Assembly: GCA_035939615.1 (NCBI GenBank)
Contig: DASZFP010000047.1
Span: 1-16,396 of the forward strand
Direction: 5' to 3'
DNA length: 16,396 bases
Source of the DNA: VBCK01 sp035939615
GTDB lineage: Bacteria; Pseudomonadota; Gammaproteobacteria; Burkholderiales; Burkholderiaceae_F
Of this stretch, positions 5,592 to 13,606 are shown one piece after another. Below the pieces are notes generated by a model. It saw nothing but the letters and a program-made list of their open reading frames with translations, made no database searches and was not told the DNA's origin. Made by a program: the position numbers and the translations under genes. Numbering within the stretch: the stretch's first letter is position 1; each line of letters opens with the position of its first letter.

Positions 5592-7073
5592 TTACTCCCC
5601 TCTCCCGCTTGCGGGAGAGGGGCCGGGGGTGAGGGCGCGTTGCTCCAGCGTCTGCCGCCACCTTGCCACCTGCGCCGCTACCTGCGTCGGCGCGGTGCCG
5701 CCCACGTGATTGCGCGCTGCCACCGACCCTTCGAGGGTGAGCGCGTCCAGCACGTCGGCGCCGATCTGCGGGGCCAGCGCCTGCAGCTCCGCCAGCGGCA
5801 GCTGCGGCAGCGCGCAGCCGCGCTCATCGGCCCGCCGCACCGCGCGCGCCACCGCCTCGTGCGCGTCGCGAAACGCCACGCCCCGGCGCACCAGGTAGTC
5901 GGCCAGGTCCGTTGCGGTGGCGTGTCCCTGCAGCGCAGCCCGACGCATCGCTTCGCGGTCCACTTCGATGCCCGGCACCATCGCCGCGAACGCGCGCAGT
6001 GTCGCGTGCAGCGTGTCGACCGTATCGAACAGCGGCTCCTTGTCTTCCTGGTTGTCCTTGTTGTACGCGAGCGGCTGCCCCTTGATCATCATGAGCAGCG
6101 CCACCAGATGCCCGGCGACGCGTCCGCTTTTTCCGCGCGCCAGCTCGGCCACGTCCGGGTTGCGCTTCTGCGGCATGATCGAGGAGCCGGTGGTGAAGCG
6201 GTCGGGCAGCCGGATGAAGCCGAACCCGGGGCTGAGCCACAGCACGAGCTCCTCGGCCAGGCGCGACAGGTGCACCATCATCAGCGCCCCGGCCGCGCAC
6301 AGCTCGACCGCGAAATCGCGGTCCGACACCGCATCGATCGAGTTCTGGCACACCGCCTCGAAGTTCAGGTCGCGCGCCACCCGCTCCCGGTCAATCGGAA
6401 ACGTGGTGCCGGCCAGCGCCGCCGCGCCCAGCGGCAGCTGGTTCATCCGAGCGCGCGCGTCGAGCAGACGCTCGCGATCCCGCTGCAGCATCTCGACGTA
6501 GGCCAGCAGGTGGTGCCCGAAGGTGACGGGCTGGGCCACCTGCAGGTGGGTGTAGCCGGGCATGATCGTGTCGGTGTGCTGCGCGGCCAGCTCCACCAGC
6601 GCGCGCTGCAGCGCATCGATCTGCGCGGCCAGCCGGTCGATCTCGCCGCGCAGGTACAGGCGCAGGTCGGTTGCGACCTGGTCGTTGCGCGAGCGCGCCG
6701 TGTGCAGCCGCTTGCCCGCATCCCCGGCGATCTCGGTCAGGCGCCGCTCCACGTTCAGGTGCACGTCTTCCAGCGCCAGTTGCCAGTGAAACGCGCCCGA
6801 TTCGATCTCGGACAGCACCTGCGCCAGCCCCTGGCGGATCTGCGTCAGGTCCTCGGCGCCGAGCACGCCGGCCGCGGCCAGCATCGAGGCGTGCGCCAGC
6901 GAGGCTTGTATATCAGCCGGGGCCAGCCGCCGGTCGAAACCGACGCTGGCCGTGTAATCGAGCACGAACTGGGCCACCGGCTCGGAAAACCGCCCCGACC
7001 AGGCGTGCTCCTTGGCGTGCAACGGTGAAGCCTCGGTCTGGCCCGCGAGCCGGGGCGTTTTCTTGTCTGTCAT
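5592..7073 (-). CDS. argH: Argininosuccinate lyase
   Basis: ArgH splits argininosuccinate into arginine and fumarate, the last step of arginine synthesis; it acts as a cytoplasmic tetramer. The 493-residue product has the superfamily motifs: WSGRFSEPVAQF, the flexible loop HTARSRNDQVATDLRLY, GYTHLQVAQP (His176) and the signature GSSIMPQKRNPD with the Ser297-Ser298 pair. Typical ArgH is 460-475 residues. The excess is an N-terminal leader before KEHAWSGRF and a C-terminal tail ALTPGPSPASGRGE (480-493) read from repeat copy 2, with the TAA at 5594-5592 just past the hairpin. ATG 7073 is preferred over ATG 7106 (11 residues longer) because the added residues look unconserved; neither has a good ribosome binding site. 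Divergent from the histidine kinase gene. A single-gene unit, far from other arg genes as far as the window shows. Confidence 0.95.
   Translation of the reverse strand: MTDKKTPRLAGQTEASPLHAKEHAWSGRFSEPVAQFVLDYTASVGFDRRLAPADIQASLAHASMLAAAGVLGAEDLTQIRQGLAQVLSEIESGAFHWQLALEDVHLNVERRLTEIAGDAGKRLHTARSRNDQVATDLRLYLRGEIDRLAAQIDALQRALVELAAQHTDTIMPGYTHLQVAQPVTFGHHLLAYVEMLQRDRERLLDARARMNQLPLGAAALAGTTFPIDRERVARDLNFEAVCQNSIDAVSDRDFAVELCAAGALMMVHLSRLAEELVLWLSPGFGFIRLPDRFTTGSSIMPQKRNPDVAELARGKSGRVAGHLVALLMMIKGQPLAYNKDNQEDKEPLFDTVDTLHATLRAFAAMVPGIEVDREAMRRAALQGHATATDLADYLVRRGVAFRDAHEAVARAVRRADERGCALPQLPLAELQALAPQIGADVLDALTLEGSVAARNHVGGTAPTQVAAQVARWRQTLEQRALTPGPSPASGRGE
5597..5637 (+). repeat. Dispersed palindromic repeat, copy 2 (inside argH 3' end)
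   Basis: The most regular copy: CCCCTCTCCCGC (5597-5608), loop TT, and GCGGGAGAGGGG (5611-5622) form a perfect 12-bp stem, followed by CCGGGGGTGAGGGCG (5623-5637). Read on the minus strand, it supplies the last 14 codons of argH. The stem may terminate argH transcription, although no T-run follows. Confidence 0.9.
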
Positions 7074-7170
7074 TTCGGCGCGGCCTATGCAAGACTTCGG
7101 TGCCATGCAGGTTCAGGCCCAAGTGTAACGACGTGCCCCAGCCTCTGATTGCCTCCCATCCGGTCGCCTC

Positions 7171-8241
7171 ATGCGGGGACTGTCGGTCCTGAAGCCAGGC
7201 CCGCCGCTGGGCCCGGTCGAGGCGGTGCGCGCCCGAGCGCCGGTGGAGCCGCCCCCGCTGGTGATACCGGATGGCTGCAACCTGGGCACGCTGCTGCGCG
7301 TCACCGTCGGCGTGAACGCGGCCGCGTTGATCGGGTCGCTCGCCTCCACGTCGGATGCGGGCCAGTTCAGCGCGGCGTTCCTGTCGACCGCTGCCGTGGT
7401 CGAGCCGGTGACGCTGCTCACGCTGCTCGCCTGGTGCGCGCTGCGCCGCTTCCTGCCGCCGACGCAACCGGTCGCTCAGCGGGCGCTTGCCTGGGCCGTA
7501 CCGGCGGCCCTCGCGCTCGCCGTGCTCAGGCTCCTACTGGGTCCGGGCCAGCCCTCCAGCACGACGGTGCTGGTGGGCGCGCTGGTGGCGCTCACCGGGG
7601 GCATGGCGGTGCAGCACTACCTGGAGCTGCGGGCGCGGGCCTTCTCGCCGGCGGTGTCCGAGGCCAAGCTGCAGGCGCTGCAGTCGCGCATCCGCCCGCA
7701 TTTCCTGTTCAATAGCCTGAACGCGGTGCTGGCTGTCGTCCAGTCGGACCCGGCTCGAGCCGAACGCATGCTGGAGAATCTGGCCGAGCTGTTTCGCGCG
7801 GTGATGGGAGACGTGCGCCAGCTCGTGTCGCTGGAGCACGAATTGGACCTGTGCCGCCGCTACGTGGAGATCGAGCAGACCCGGCTGGGCGAGCGGCTGC
7901 AGGTGAACTGGCAGGTCTCGGCGGTGCATCCGCGCGCCCGCGTGCCGCAGCTGCTGCTGCAGCCGATCATCGAGAATGCGGTGCGCTACGGGGCCGAGCG
8001 CCTGGCGGGACAGTGCGACATCGACGTCAAAGTGCGCCAGCGCGGCTTTCAGCTCGAAATCGGCGTGAGCAATCCGATCGCGCGCGAGCCGGTGCAGCGC
8101 GAAGGCAACCAGATCGGACTGAATAACATCCGCGGACGGCTGGCCCTGATTTACGATCTGGAGGCGCGCCTGGAAACGCGGGTGCGGCGCGGGCGCTTCG
8201 AGCTGACGATGACGATACCGGTTGAGAACAAGGCGGGCTGA
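7171..8241 (+). CDS. LytS/AlgZ-type sensor histidine kinase
   Basis: A membrane histidine kinase of the His_kinase (LytS/YehU/AlgZ) family, 356 residues. The N-terminal part begins VIPDGCNLGTLLRV and has about four hydrophobic segments: near 41-58, 70-91, 106-122 and 129-148. The transmitter follows: LQSRIRPHFLFNSLN with the phospho-accepting His177, then ELFRAVMG, SLEHELDLCRRYVEIEQTRL, the N-box QLLLQPIIENAVRYG, and GLNNIRGRLALIY as ATP lid. No separate periplasmic sensor domain is evident, so the membrane segments may sense the signal. The response regulator starts two bases after its stop. The order argH / kinase / LytTR regulator / hemC matches the argH-algZ-algR-hemC order of Pseudomonas, so this is an algZ-like gene. 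The regulated trait is unknown here, hence no symbol. Confidence 0.92.
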   Translation: MRGLSVLKPGPPLGPVEAVRARAPVEPPPLVIPDGCNLGTLLRVTVGVNAAALIGSLASTSDAGQFSAAFLSTAAVVEPVTLLTLLAWCALRRFLPPTQPVAQRALAWAVPAALALAVLRLLLGPGQPSSTTVLVGALVALTGGMAVQHYLELRARAFSPAVSEAKLQALQSRIRPHFLFNSLNAVLAVVQSDPARAERMLENLAELFRAVMGDVRQLVSLEHELDLCRRYVEIEQTRLGERLQVNWQVSAVHPRARVPQLLLQPIIENAVRYGAERLAGQCDIDVKVRQRGFQLEIGVSNPIAREPVQREGNQIGLNNIRGRLALIYDLEARLETRVRRGRFELTMTIPVENKAG

Positions 8242-8243
8242 GC

Positions 8244-9017
8244 ATGCTGTCGGTTCTGATTGTCGACGACGAACCGCTGGCGCGCTCGCGTCTGAGCCAG
8301 CAGCTGGCCGAGTGCGGCCGCCAGCTCGACCTGCAGCTGGTCGGAACGGTGGAAGGTGGGCTGGCGGCGCTGGAAGCGGTGGATCAGCTGCACCCGGATG
8401 CGGTGCTGCTGGACATCATGATGCCGGACATGGGCGGCATCGAAGTGGCGCGCCACCTGGTGGCGCGCGAAACGCCCCCGGCCATCATCTTCGTGACCGC
8501 TTTCGACGAGCACGCGCTGCCGGCCTTCGAGGTACAGGCGCTCGATTACCTGCTCAAGCCGGTGCGCATCGAGCGGCTGCTCGATGCGCTGCAGCGGGCC
8601 CAGCGCCTCAAGCGCAACGAGCCGCGCATCGAGGAGCTGGCGCGCACGCTGGGCTCCACGCGCCATCACCTGACCGTGTCGGAGCGCGGCCGCATGGTGC
8701 TGGTGCCGATCGAGGAAATCATCTACCTGCGCGCCGAACTGAAGTACGTGACCATCCGCACCGAGCACAAGGAGCACCTGACCGAAGAATCGCTCACCGC
8801 GCTGGAGCAGGAGTTCGGCCCCCGCTTCGTGCGCATCCACCGCAACGCGCTGGTGGCGCGCTCCGCCATCCAGGGCTTCCAGCGCGTCAAGGCGCGCCCC
8901 GATCGAGAGGTCGAGGCCGGCGAAGGCCACTGGGAGGTCGTGCTCAAGGCCATCGCCGAGCGGTTGCCGATCAGCCGGCGGCAATGGCCTACCGTGAAGT
9001 CGGCCACCGGCGTCTAA
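8244..9017 (+). CDS. LytTR-family response regulator (AlgR-like)
   Basis: A 257-residue two-domain regulator. The receiver domain (1-about 118) has LIVDDEPLARSRL with Asp8/Asp9, the phosphorylation site VLLDIMMPDMGG (Asp57), FVTAFDEHALPAF (Thr85) and DYLLKPVRIERL (Lys105). The LytTR DNA-binding domain occupies about 150-250 (LTVSERGRMVLVPIEEIIYL, YVTIRTEHKEHLTEESLTAL, FVRIHRNALVARSAI). It is presumably phosphorylated by the kinase encoded two bases upstream. Members of the LytTR type bind direct repeats in promoters and often control adhesion, fimbriae or exopolysaccharide; AlgR does this in Pseudomonas. Whether it also affects hemC downstream cannot be read from the sequence. Confidence 0.93.
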   Translation: MLSVLIVDDEPLARSRLSQQLAECGRQLDLQLVGTVEGGLAALEAVDQLHPDAVLLDIMMPDMGGIEVARHLVARETPPAIIFVTAFDEHALPAFEVQALDYLLKPVRIERLLDALQRAQRLKRNEPRIEELARTLGSTRHHLTVSERGRMVLVPIEEIIYLRAELKYVTIRTEHKEHLTEESLTALEQEFGPRFVRIHRNALVARSAIQGFQRVKARPDREVEAGEGHWEVVLKAIAERLPISRRQWPTVKSATGV

Positions 9018-9056
9018 GACAGGCCGTTGTAAGGCGAGCCGGCCCCGTGGCCTGTC
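9018..9056 (+). terminator. Inverted repeat after the response regulator
   Basis: GACAGGCC (9018-9025) and GGCCTGTC (9049-9056) are perfectly complementary over 8 bp with a 23-base loop, starting directly after the stop codon. No T-run follows. It may end the kinase/regulator transcript before hemC or be an operator; both are guesses. Confidence 0.3.
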
Positions 9057-9081
9057 CCCGGAGCGTCGGACCGGGGCGGGT

Positions 9082-9087
9082 TAGACT
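9082..9087 (+). promoter_or_regulatory. Candidate -10 box of hemC
   Basis: TAGACT matches the -10 consensus at four of six positions and ends nine bases before the hemC ATG at 9097. Transcription would start about 9094, so the mRNA would be leaderless or nearly so. This fits the absence of a ribosome binding site in the bases before the ATG. There is no clear -35 box. Confidence 0.3.
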
Positions 9088-9096
9088 GGCCTGGCT

Positions 9097-10023
9097 ATGC
9101 AGCGTGTCGTGATCGCCACCCGCGCCAGCCCGCTCGCCCTGTGGCAGGCCGAACACGTCTGCAAGATCCTGCAGCGTGCGCATCCGCAGCTCACGGTGGA
9201 GCTGCTGAAGCTGTCTACGCGGGGCGACCAGGTGCTGGACCGCTCGCTCGCCAAGATCGGCGGCAAGGGGCTTTTCATCAAGGAGCTGGAGGTGGCGCTG
9301 CTGGACGGTCGCGCCGACCTGGCGGTGCATTCGTTCAAGGACGTGCCGATGCAGCTGGAGCCGCAGTTCGAGATCGGGGCGGTGCTGCAGCGCGAGGATC
9401 CGCGCGACTGCCTGGTGAGCGCGCACGGGGCCGGCCTGGAGGAGCTGCCGGCGGGAGCGCGCGTGGGCACCTCCAGCCTGCGGCGCGAGCTGATGGTGCG
9501 GATCCTGTTTCCGCAGCTCGCTATCGGCTCGATCCGCGGCAACGTCGGCACGCGGCTGGCCAAGCTGGACCGCGGCGAGTTCGATGCGCTGATCATGGCG
9601 GCGGCGGGACTGAAGCGCCTGGGGCTGGCCGAGCGGATCCGCCGCGTGCTGCCCACCGCGCAGTTTCTGCCGGCGCCCGGGCAGGGGGCATTGGCGATCG
9701 AGATCCGCGCGGGCGACGCGCGCACGCGCGAGCTCATCGCACCGCTGGAGCACCCGGCCACGCGCGCGGCAACGCTCGCCGAGCGGACCGTGTCGCGCGC
9801 GCTGGGCGGAAGCTGCCAGGTGCCGCTGGCGGCCTACGCCGAGTCCGACCGCGGCCAGCTCTATCTGCGGGCCTGGGCGGGGAGCCTGAAGCGCGTGCAG
9901 GCCGTCGAGGCCGACGCATCGGGTCCGTTTGAACAGGCCGAGGCGCTGGGCCGCTCGGTGGTCGGTCAGATGCAGGCCAAGGGCGTGCAGCAGCTGCTGG
10001 CCGCCGATGCGGAGGTGCTCTGA
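9097..10023 (+). CDS. hemC: Hydroxymethylbilane synthase (porphobilinogen deaminase)
   Basis: HemC joins four porphobilinogen molecules into hydroxymethylbilane in haem synthesis. The 308-residue product shows all family blocks: ATRASPLALWQAEHV (4-18), KIGGKGLFIKELEVALLDG, DLAVHSFKDVP (catalytic Asp82), GTSSLRRELM, IRGNVGTRLAKLDRGEFDAL, LPAPGQGALAIE, and LGGSCQVPLAAYAE, where Cys240 carries the dipyrromethane cofactor. Length is normal (E. coli 313). ATG 9097 is the first start that keeps the conserved N-terminus and has no ribosome binding site before it. It overlaps hemD by one base (TGATG), starting the hemCDXY run. Confidence 0.97.
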   Translation: MQRVVIATRASPLALWQAEHVCKILQRAHPQLTVELLKLSTRGDQVLDRSLAKIGGKGLFIKELEVALLDGRADLAVHSFKDVPMQLEPQFEIGAVLQREDPRDCLVSAHGAGLEELPAGARVGTSSLRRELMVRILFPQLAIGSIRGNVGTRLAKLDRGEFDALIMAAAGLKRLGLAERIRRVLPTAQFLPAPGQGALAIEIRAGDARTRELIAPLEHPATRAATLAERTVSRALGGSCQVPLAAYAESDRGQLYLRAWAGSLKRVQAVEADASGPFEQAEALGRSVVGQMQAKGVQQLLAADAEVL

Positions 10024-10865
10024 TGGCGGCAGGCGCGCGCGCGCAGCGCTCTGCGGTGCTGGTGACGCGTCCCGGCGAGGCGGGCCAGCGCTTGAGCGGC
10101 GCTTTGCGCGACCGCGGCCAGCGCGCGCTGTGGTGGCCGGCCTTCGACTTGCTGGCGCCCGAGGACCTGGAGCCGCTGCAGACGTTGCTGGGTGAGCTCG
10201 CCCAGTTCGACCTGGCCGTGTTCGTCAGCCCGGCCGCAGTGCGCGGGCTGGCCGCGCTCCATCTGTGCAGCAACTGGCCCGCCGGCACTGCCATCGCGGC
10301 GGCCGGCCCCAGCACGCTGGCGCTCGCCCGCAGCCTGCTGCCGGGAGCGGCCGCCGCGCGCAACGCCGGACTGGCCGCGGGCTCCCGCCAGTCGGGCTCG
10401 GAAGCGCTGTGGGAGGCGCTGCAACGCGAGGCGCCGCTGCCGCCCCGGGTGCTGATCGTGCGGGCCGAGTCGGGCCGCGAGTGGCTGGGCGAGCGGCTGC
10501 GCGAGGCCGGCAGCCGGGTCGAGTACGCCAGCGTGTATCGCCGGGTCGTGCACGCGCCGGGCCACGCGCAGCTCGCGGCGCTCACCGCCTGCCGCGGCGC
10601 CGGCGATCGGGCCGTGTGCGTGCTGACCAGCTCCGAGTCGGTGGCGGCGCTGGATCGCCAGCTCGAGCGCGCTGCGGAGGCCAGAGTCTGGCTGCGCCAG
10701 GGCCTGGCGCTGTGCTCGCATCCGCGCGTGGCGCAGGCGGCGCGCGCCGCCGGCTACACCCGCGTGGTCGATTGCGAGCCTTCGCGGCAGGCCGTGCTCG
10801 ATGCGATCTGCGGCGCGGCGCACGGCGAACCCGGCCCGACGCGGGCCGAAGCGAGGGTGCCGTGA
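10023..10865 (+). CDS. hemD: Uroporphyrinogen-III synthase
   Basis: HemD closes hydroxymethylbilane with inversion of ring D to give uroporphyrinogen III. The family is weakly conserved. This 280-residue protein has the expected two-lobed pattern: AVLVTRPGEAGQRLSGALRD near the N-terminus, FDLAVFVSPAAVRGLAAL, ATAIAAAGPSTLALA-like strand at about 95 (read TAIAAAGPSTLALA), RVLIVRAESGREWLGERLRE, VEYASVYRRV, and AVCVLTSSESVAAL towards the end. Identification rests on this plus its place directly after hemC. Its start overlaps the hemC stop by one base and its stop overlaps hemX as GTGA. In some betaproteobacteria hemD and hemX are fused; here they remain separate but overlapping genes. Confidence 0.93.
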   Translation: MAAGARAQRSAVLVTRPGEAGQRLSGALRDRGQRALWWPAFDLLAPEDLEPLQTLLGELAQFDLAVFVSPAAVRGLAALHLCSNWPAGTAIAAAGPSTLALARSLLPGAAAARNAGLAAGSRQSGSEALWEALQREAPLPPRVLIVRAESGREWLGERLREAGSRVEYASVYRRVVHAPGHAQLAALTACRGAGDRAVCVLTSSESVAALDRQLERAAEARVWLRQGLALCSHPRVAQAARAAGYTRVVDCEPSRQAVLDAICGAAHGEPGPTRAEARVP

Positions 10866-11914
10866 ACGAGACCCTGCCCGACAGTGCTGCGCCGCCCATC
10901 GAGGAGCCGCCCGCGGCAGCCGCGCCCGCCCCGGCGCGGCCCGCATCGACCCTGTGGATCTGGCTGCTGTCGATTGCGGCGCTGGCCGCCGCCGGCGCCC
11001 TGATCTCGCTGCGCCTGGCGGCGCTGCAGCGCGACCTGCACAACGTGCAACTGCGCAACGAGCAGCTTTCCGCGCTGCACGTGAACGATCGGGCCGAGCG
11101 GCAGGCGCAGATCGATCGGATCGAGGCGGCTGCGCAGCGCACCGAGCAGCTCGAGCAGCAGCTCACCGTGCTGGCGGGCCGCGACACCACGGCCGACGCC
11201 GAGCTCAAGCGCCTGCGCGAAGAGCACGTGCTGGCCGAGGTCGACGAGCTGCTGACGCTGGCTGGCAGCCAGCTGCAGGTGTTGCACGATCCGGGCGCCG
11301 CCATCTCGGCGCTCACCAGCGCCGATGCGCGCCTCGCCCGGGTGCCGCGGCCGCAGTTTTTCCCGCTGCGCGAGGCGCTCGCCCGCGACATCGAGCGCCT
11401 GCGCAAGGCGCCCACCACGGACGTCGCGGGCGCAGCCATTCGCCTGGACCGCCTGGTGCAGGGCGTGGACTCCTGGCACATGCTGGCCGACGCGAGCCGC
11501 CGCCTGGAGCTGCCGCCGCCGCGGCCGCGCGCCGACAACGCGACGCCCAACCGTCTGGGCTGGATCGGCCGGGAGCTGGGCGACACCTTGCGCGATCTGG
11601 TGCGAATCCGCACGGTCGATGCCCCGGACGCGCTTCTGCTGCCGCCCGATCAGCAGGCGCTGGTGCGCGAGCACCTGCGCGTGCGGCTGCTGATGGCCCG
11701 CCAGGCGATGATGATGCGCAGCCAGGTGCTGTTCCGCTCCGACCTGACCGACGGCCTGGTGCTGATCAATCGCTATTTCGATCCGACCGATCCCTTGGTG
11801 AGCGCCGCCCTGGCGCAGATCAAGGCGCTGGAGGCCGCCGCCGTCGATGTGGCGATGCCGACGCTGGACGACAGCCTGGGGGCGCTGCGCGCGGCGCGGC
11901 CCATGACGCCATGA
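10862..11914 (+). CDS. hemX: HemX-family membrane protein
   Basis: HemX is an inner-membrane protein encoded with hemC and hemD, of unclear function. It is often mislabelled uroporphyrinogen-III C-methyltransferase, an activity for which no SAM-binding motif is visible here. The 350-residue product has a Pro/Ala-rich cytoplasmic N-terminus (to about 27), one membrane span (STLWIWLLSIAALAAAGALI, about 29-48), a coiled coil rich in Gln/Glu/Arg (about 52-115), and a helical C-terminal domain with VDELLTLAGSQLQVLHDPGA, LFRSDLTDGLVLINRYFD and a typical end. Start GTG 10862 overlaps the hemD stop (GTGA) and has GCGAGGG just upstream. The open frame extends far upstream through hemD, but that part is out of frame with the real gene. 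Confidence 0.92.
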   Translation: MNETLPDSAAPPIEEPPAAAAPAPARPASTLWIWLLSIAALAAAGALISLRLAALQRDLHNVQLRNEQLSALHVNDRAERQAQIDRIEAAAQRTEQLEQQLTVLAGRDTTADAELKRLREEHVLAEVDELLTLAGSQLQVLHDPGAAISALTSADARLARVPRPQFFPLREALARDIERLRKAPTTDVAGAAIRLDRLVQGVDSWHMLADASRRLELPPPRPRADNATPNRLGWIGRELGDTLRDLVRIRTVDAPDALLLPPDQQALVREHLRVRLLMARQAMMMRSQVLFRSDLTDGLVLINRYFDPTDPLVSAALAQIKALEAAAVDVAMPTLDDSLGALRAARPMTP

Positions 11915-13146
11915 AGTCGCTGATCGGACTGGTGTTGCTGGCGCTGCTGGCGGTGCTGGCGGCCATGCTGCTCAAGGAGAGCGTGGGCACCGTCGTGTTC
12001 CTGGTGCCGCCGGCCCGGGTCGACCTGTCGGTGGGATTTTTCATGCTGGTCGCGCTGGCGGCGCTGTGGCTGTGCTTCTGGTTCGGGCGGGCGCTGCAGC
12101 GTTTCTCGGCTTTCCCGGAGCGGGTGCGGCTGTACCGGGAACGGCGCAGCGAGCTGGGCGCCCACCGGGGCCTGTACGAGGCGCTGCGGGCGCTGCTGGA
12201 GGGCCGCTTCGTGCGGGCCGAGCGCGCCGCCCAGGATGCGCAAGGCGCGCCCGCGGTGGCGGCGATGGCCGCGCTGATCGGGGCGCGCGCCGCGCACCGG
12301 ATGCAGGAATACGACCGGCGCGATCGCTGGCTGCAGCAGGCCGAGGCCGATCCGGAGCTGTCCACCGCGCGCCGCGTGGTCAGCGCCGAGCTGTGGGCCG
12401 AGCAGCGCGACACGGTGCGCGCGCTGCGCGCCATCGACGCGCTGCAATCGTCCGGGGCGCGCCATCTGCACGCGATGCGCATCGCGTTAAGCGCCCACGT
12501 GCAGGCGGGTCACTGGCGCGACGTGATGCGCCTGGTGCGCGTGCTCGAAAAACGCCGCGCGCTGCCGGGGGAAGCGGCCGCACGCGTGCGCAAGATCGCC
12601 GTGCGGGGACTGCTGACGGATGCGGCCGACGATCCGGAAGCGCTGGAGCGAACCTGGAACGCCGTGGACTCCACCGACCGGCAAACGCCCGACGTCGCGC
12701 TGGATGCGGCGCGCCGCCTGAACGCGGCCGGACGCGGCAAGGCGGCCGCGCTGGCGCTGGAGGCGGTGCTGGAGCGCCAATGGGACGAGCGGCTGCTGGA
12801 CGAGTACGCGCGCTGCGAGGTGCCCGGCTCGCGCGCCACCATCGAGCGGGCCGAAGCCTGGCTCAAGGACCACCCGCGCAGCCAGACGCTGCTGCGGTGC
12901 CTGGCGCGCATCTGCCTGCGCGAAAACCTCTGGGGCAAGGCGCGCGCCTACCTGCAGGTGTGCCGCGAGCTGGGCGAGGACGCCGAAACGTCGCTCGCGC
13001 TGGCCGAGCTCGCCGAAGCCGTGGGCGATGCGGAAACGGCGGCGCGCCACTACCGCGATGCCGCGCTGGGCCTGGCGCAGCGGGCCCCGGAAGAACCGCT
13101 TTCGCGCACGCGTCCGCGCACGATCCGGCGCGAGGCGACCTGGTAG
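11911..13146 (+). CDS. hemY: HemY-family TPR membrane protein
   Basis: This is the proteobacterial HemY that ends hem operons (not the Bacillus protoporphyrinogen oxidase of the same name). It is anchored in the inner membrane, and its precise role in haem synthesis is unresolved. The 411-residue product has two N-terminal hydrophobic segments (about 3-22 and 42-60), the family feature VVFLVPPARVDLSVGFFMLV between and into them, then FWFGRALQRFSAFPERVRLY and a long helical region of TPR-like repeats, for example LYEALRALLEGRFVRAERAA and LLRCLARICLRENLWGKARA. Length is normal. Its ATG overlaps the hemX stop as ATGA. It is the last gene of the hem run; the next gene, higA, converges on it with only 13 bases between the stops. 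Confidence 0.93.
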   Translation: MKSLIGLVLLALLAVLAAMLLKESVGTVVFLVPPARVDLSVGFFMLVALAALWLCFWFGRALQRFSAFPERVRLYRERRSELGAHRGLYEALRALLEGRFVRAERAAQDAQGAPAVAAMAALIGARAAHRMQEYDRRDRWLQQAEADPELSTARRVVSAELWAEQRDTVRALRAIDALQSSGARHLHAMRIALSAHVQAGHWRDVMRLVRVLEKRRALPGEAAARVRKIAVRGLLTDAADDPEALERTWNAVDSTDRQTPDVALDAARRLNAAGRGKAAALALEAVLERQWDERLLDEYARCEVPGSRATIERAEAWLKDHPRSQTLLRCLARICLRENLWGKARAYLQVCRELGEDAETSLALAELAEAVGDAETAARHYRDAALGLAQRAPEEPLSRTRPRTIRREATW

Positions 13147-13159
13147 GCGGGCTGGGCGA

Positions 13160-13465
13160 CTACTGCTTCGATAGTCTGGGTTCAACGCGTCTGAGAATCT
13201 CCTTTCGCGTGGCCAGAGTCTTCAGGTCGTAAGTGGCCTGCAGATTCAGCCACGACGCGGCATCTCCCCCGAAATAACGCGCCAGTCGTTCGGCCGTGTC
13301 CGCGGTCACAGACCGGCGTTCCTTGACGATTTCATGAATCCGCGTCGCGGGCACCCCCAGAGCGAGGGCCAGCGCATTGACGCTCAGTGCCAGCGGCACA
13401 AGATAGTCCGCCCGCAGGACTTCGCCCGGGTGGACTGGCCGCATTCCGTTCGTGGGGCGGTTCAT
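13160..13465 (-). CDS. higA: HigA-family antitoxin without an adjacent HigB
   Basis: A 101-residue XRE-type helix-turn-helix protein of the HigA addiction-module family, matching the pattern MRPVHPGEVLRADYLVPLAL (8-27), VNALALALGVPATRIHEIVK (29-48, the HTH), RRSVTADTAERLARYFGGDA and SWLNLQATYDL. HigA neutralises the mRNA-cleaving toxin HigB and represses their operon. In this family higB normally lies directly upstream of higA, but here only 182 bases separate higA from ppa and they encode no HigB-like peptide that I can find. The ATG has a good ribosome binding site (GAAGGA). An intact operator/promoter lies just upstream, so it may be a stand-alone repressor or the remnant of a module that lost its toxin. 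Confidence 0.9.
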   Translation of the reverse strand: MNRPTNGMRPVHPGEVLRADYLVPLALSVNALALALGVPATRIHEIVKERRSVTADTAERLARYFGGDAASWLNLQATYDLKTLATRKEILRRVEPRLSKQ

Positions 13466-13497
13466 TTTGTCCTTCAGTGATAGTGGACTGAACGAGC

Positions 13498-13534
13498 AGC
13501 ATATTACGCTACGCGTTATACGTAAAGCGTAATA
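13498..13534 (-). promoter_or_regulatory. higA promoter with palindromic operator
   Basis: TATTACGCT (13502-13510) and AGCGTAATA (13526-13534) are a perfect 9-bp inverted repeat with a 15-base centre, itself containing ACG/CGT (13511-13513 / 13521-13523). On the minus strand a promoter overlaps it: -35 TTTACG (13526-13521), 17-base spacer, -10 TATGCT (13503-13498), each four of six to consensus. The AT-rich palindrome stands out in a GC-rich region and is where an autoregulating HigA would be expected to bind. Confidence 0.6.
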
Positions 13535-13600
13535 CCTTGGCCGCAGCGCTACGCTGGACTGGCTCTAGGACGCGCGGGTGAGTTCATCTGTAGCGGTCCG

Positions 13601-13606
13601 TACAAT
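13601..13606 (+). promoter_or_regulatory. Candidate -10 box of ppa
   Basis: TACAAT matches the -10 consensus at five of six positions, 41 bases before the ppa start. No clear -35 is visible at 16-18 bases upstream. A start near 13613 would give a leader of about 35 bases carrying GGGAG as ribosome binding site. Confidence 0.35.

Noticed and set aside
5004..7028. A 674-codon open frame on the plus strand across the toxin gene and argH
   Set aside because: It is the antisense shadow of argH: its translation is Arg/Gln/His-rich with no domain, while the minus strand encodes a complete argininosuccinate lyase. Long antisense frames are expected at this GC content.
10265..10861. N-terminal extension of hemX by 199 codons (a possible hemD-hemX fusion)
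   Set aside because: This part reads hemD in the wrong frame. hemD has its own frame with a stop overlapping GTG 10862, so the genes are separate here.
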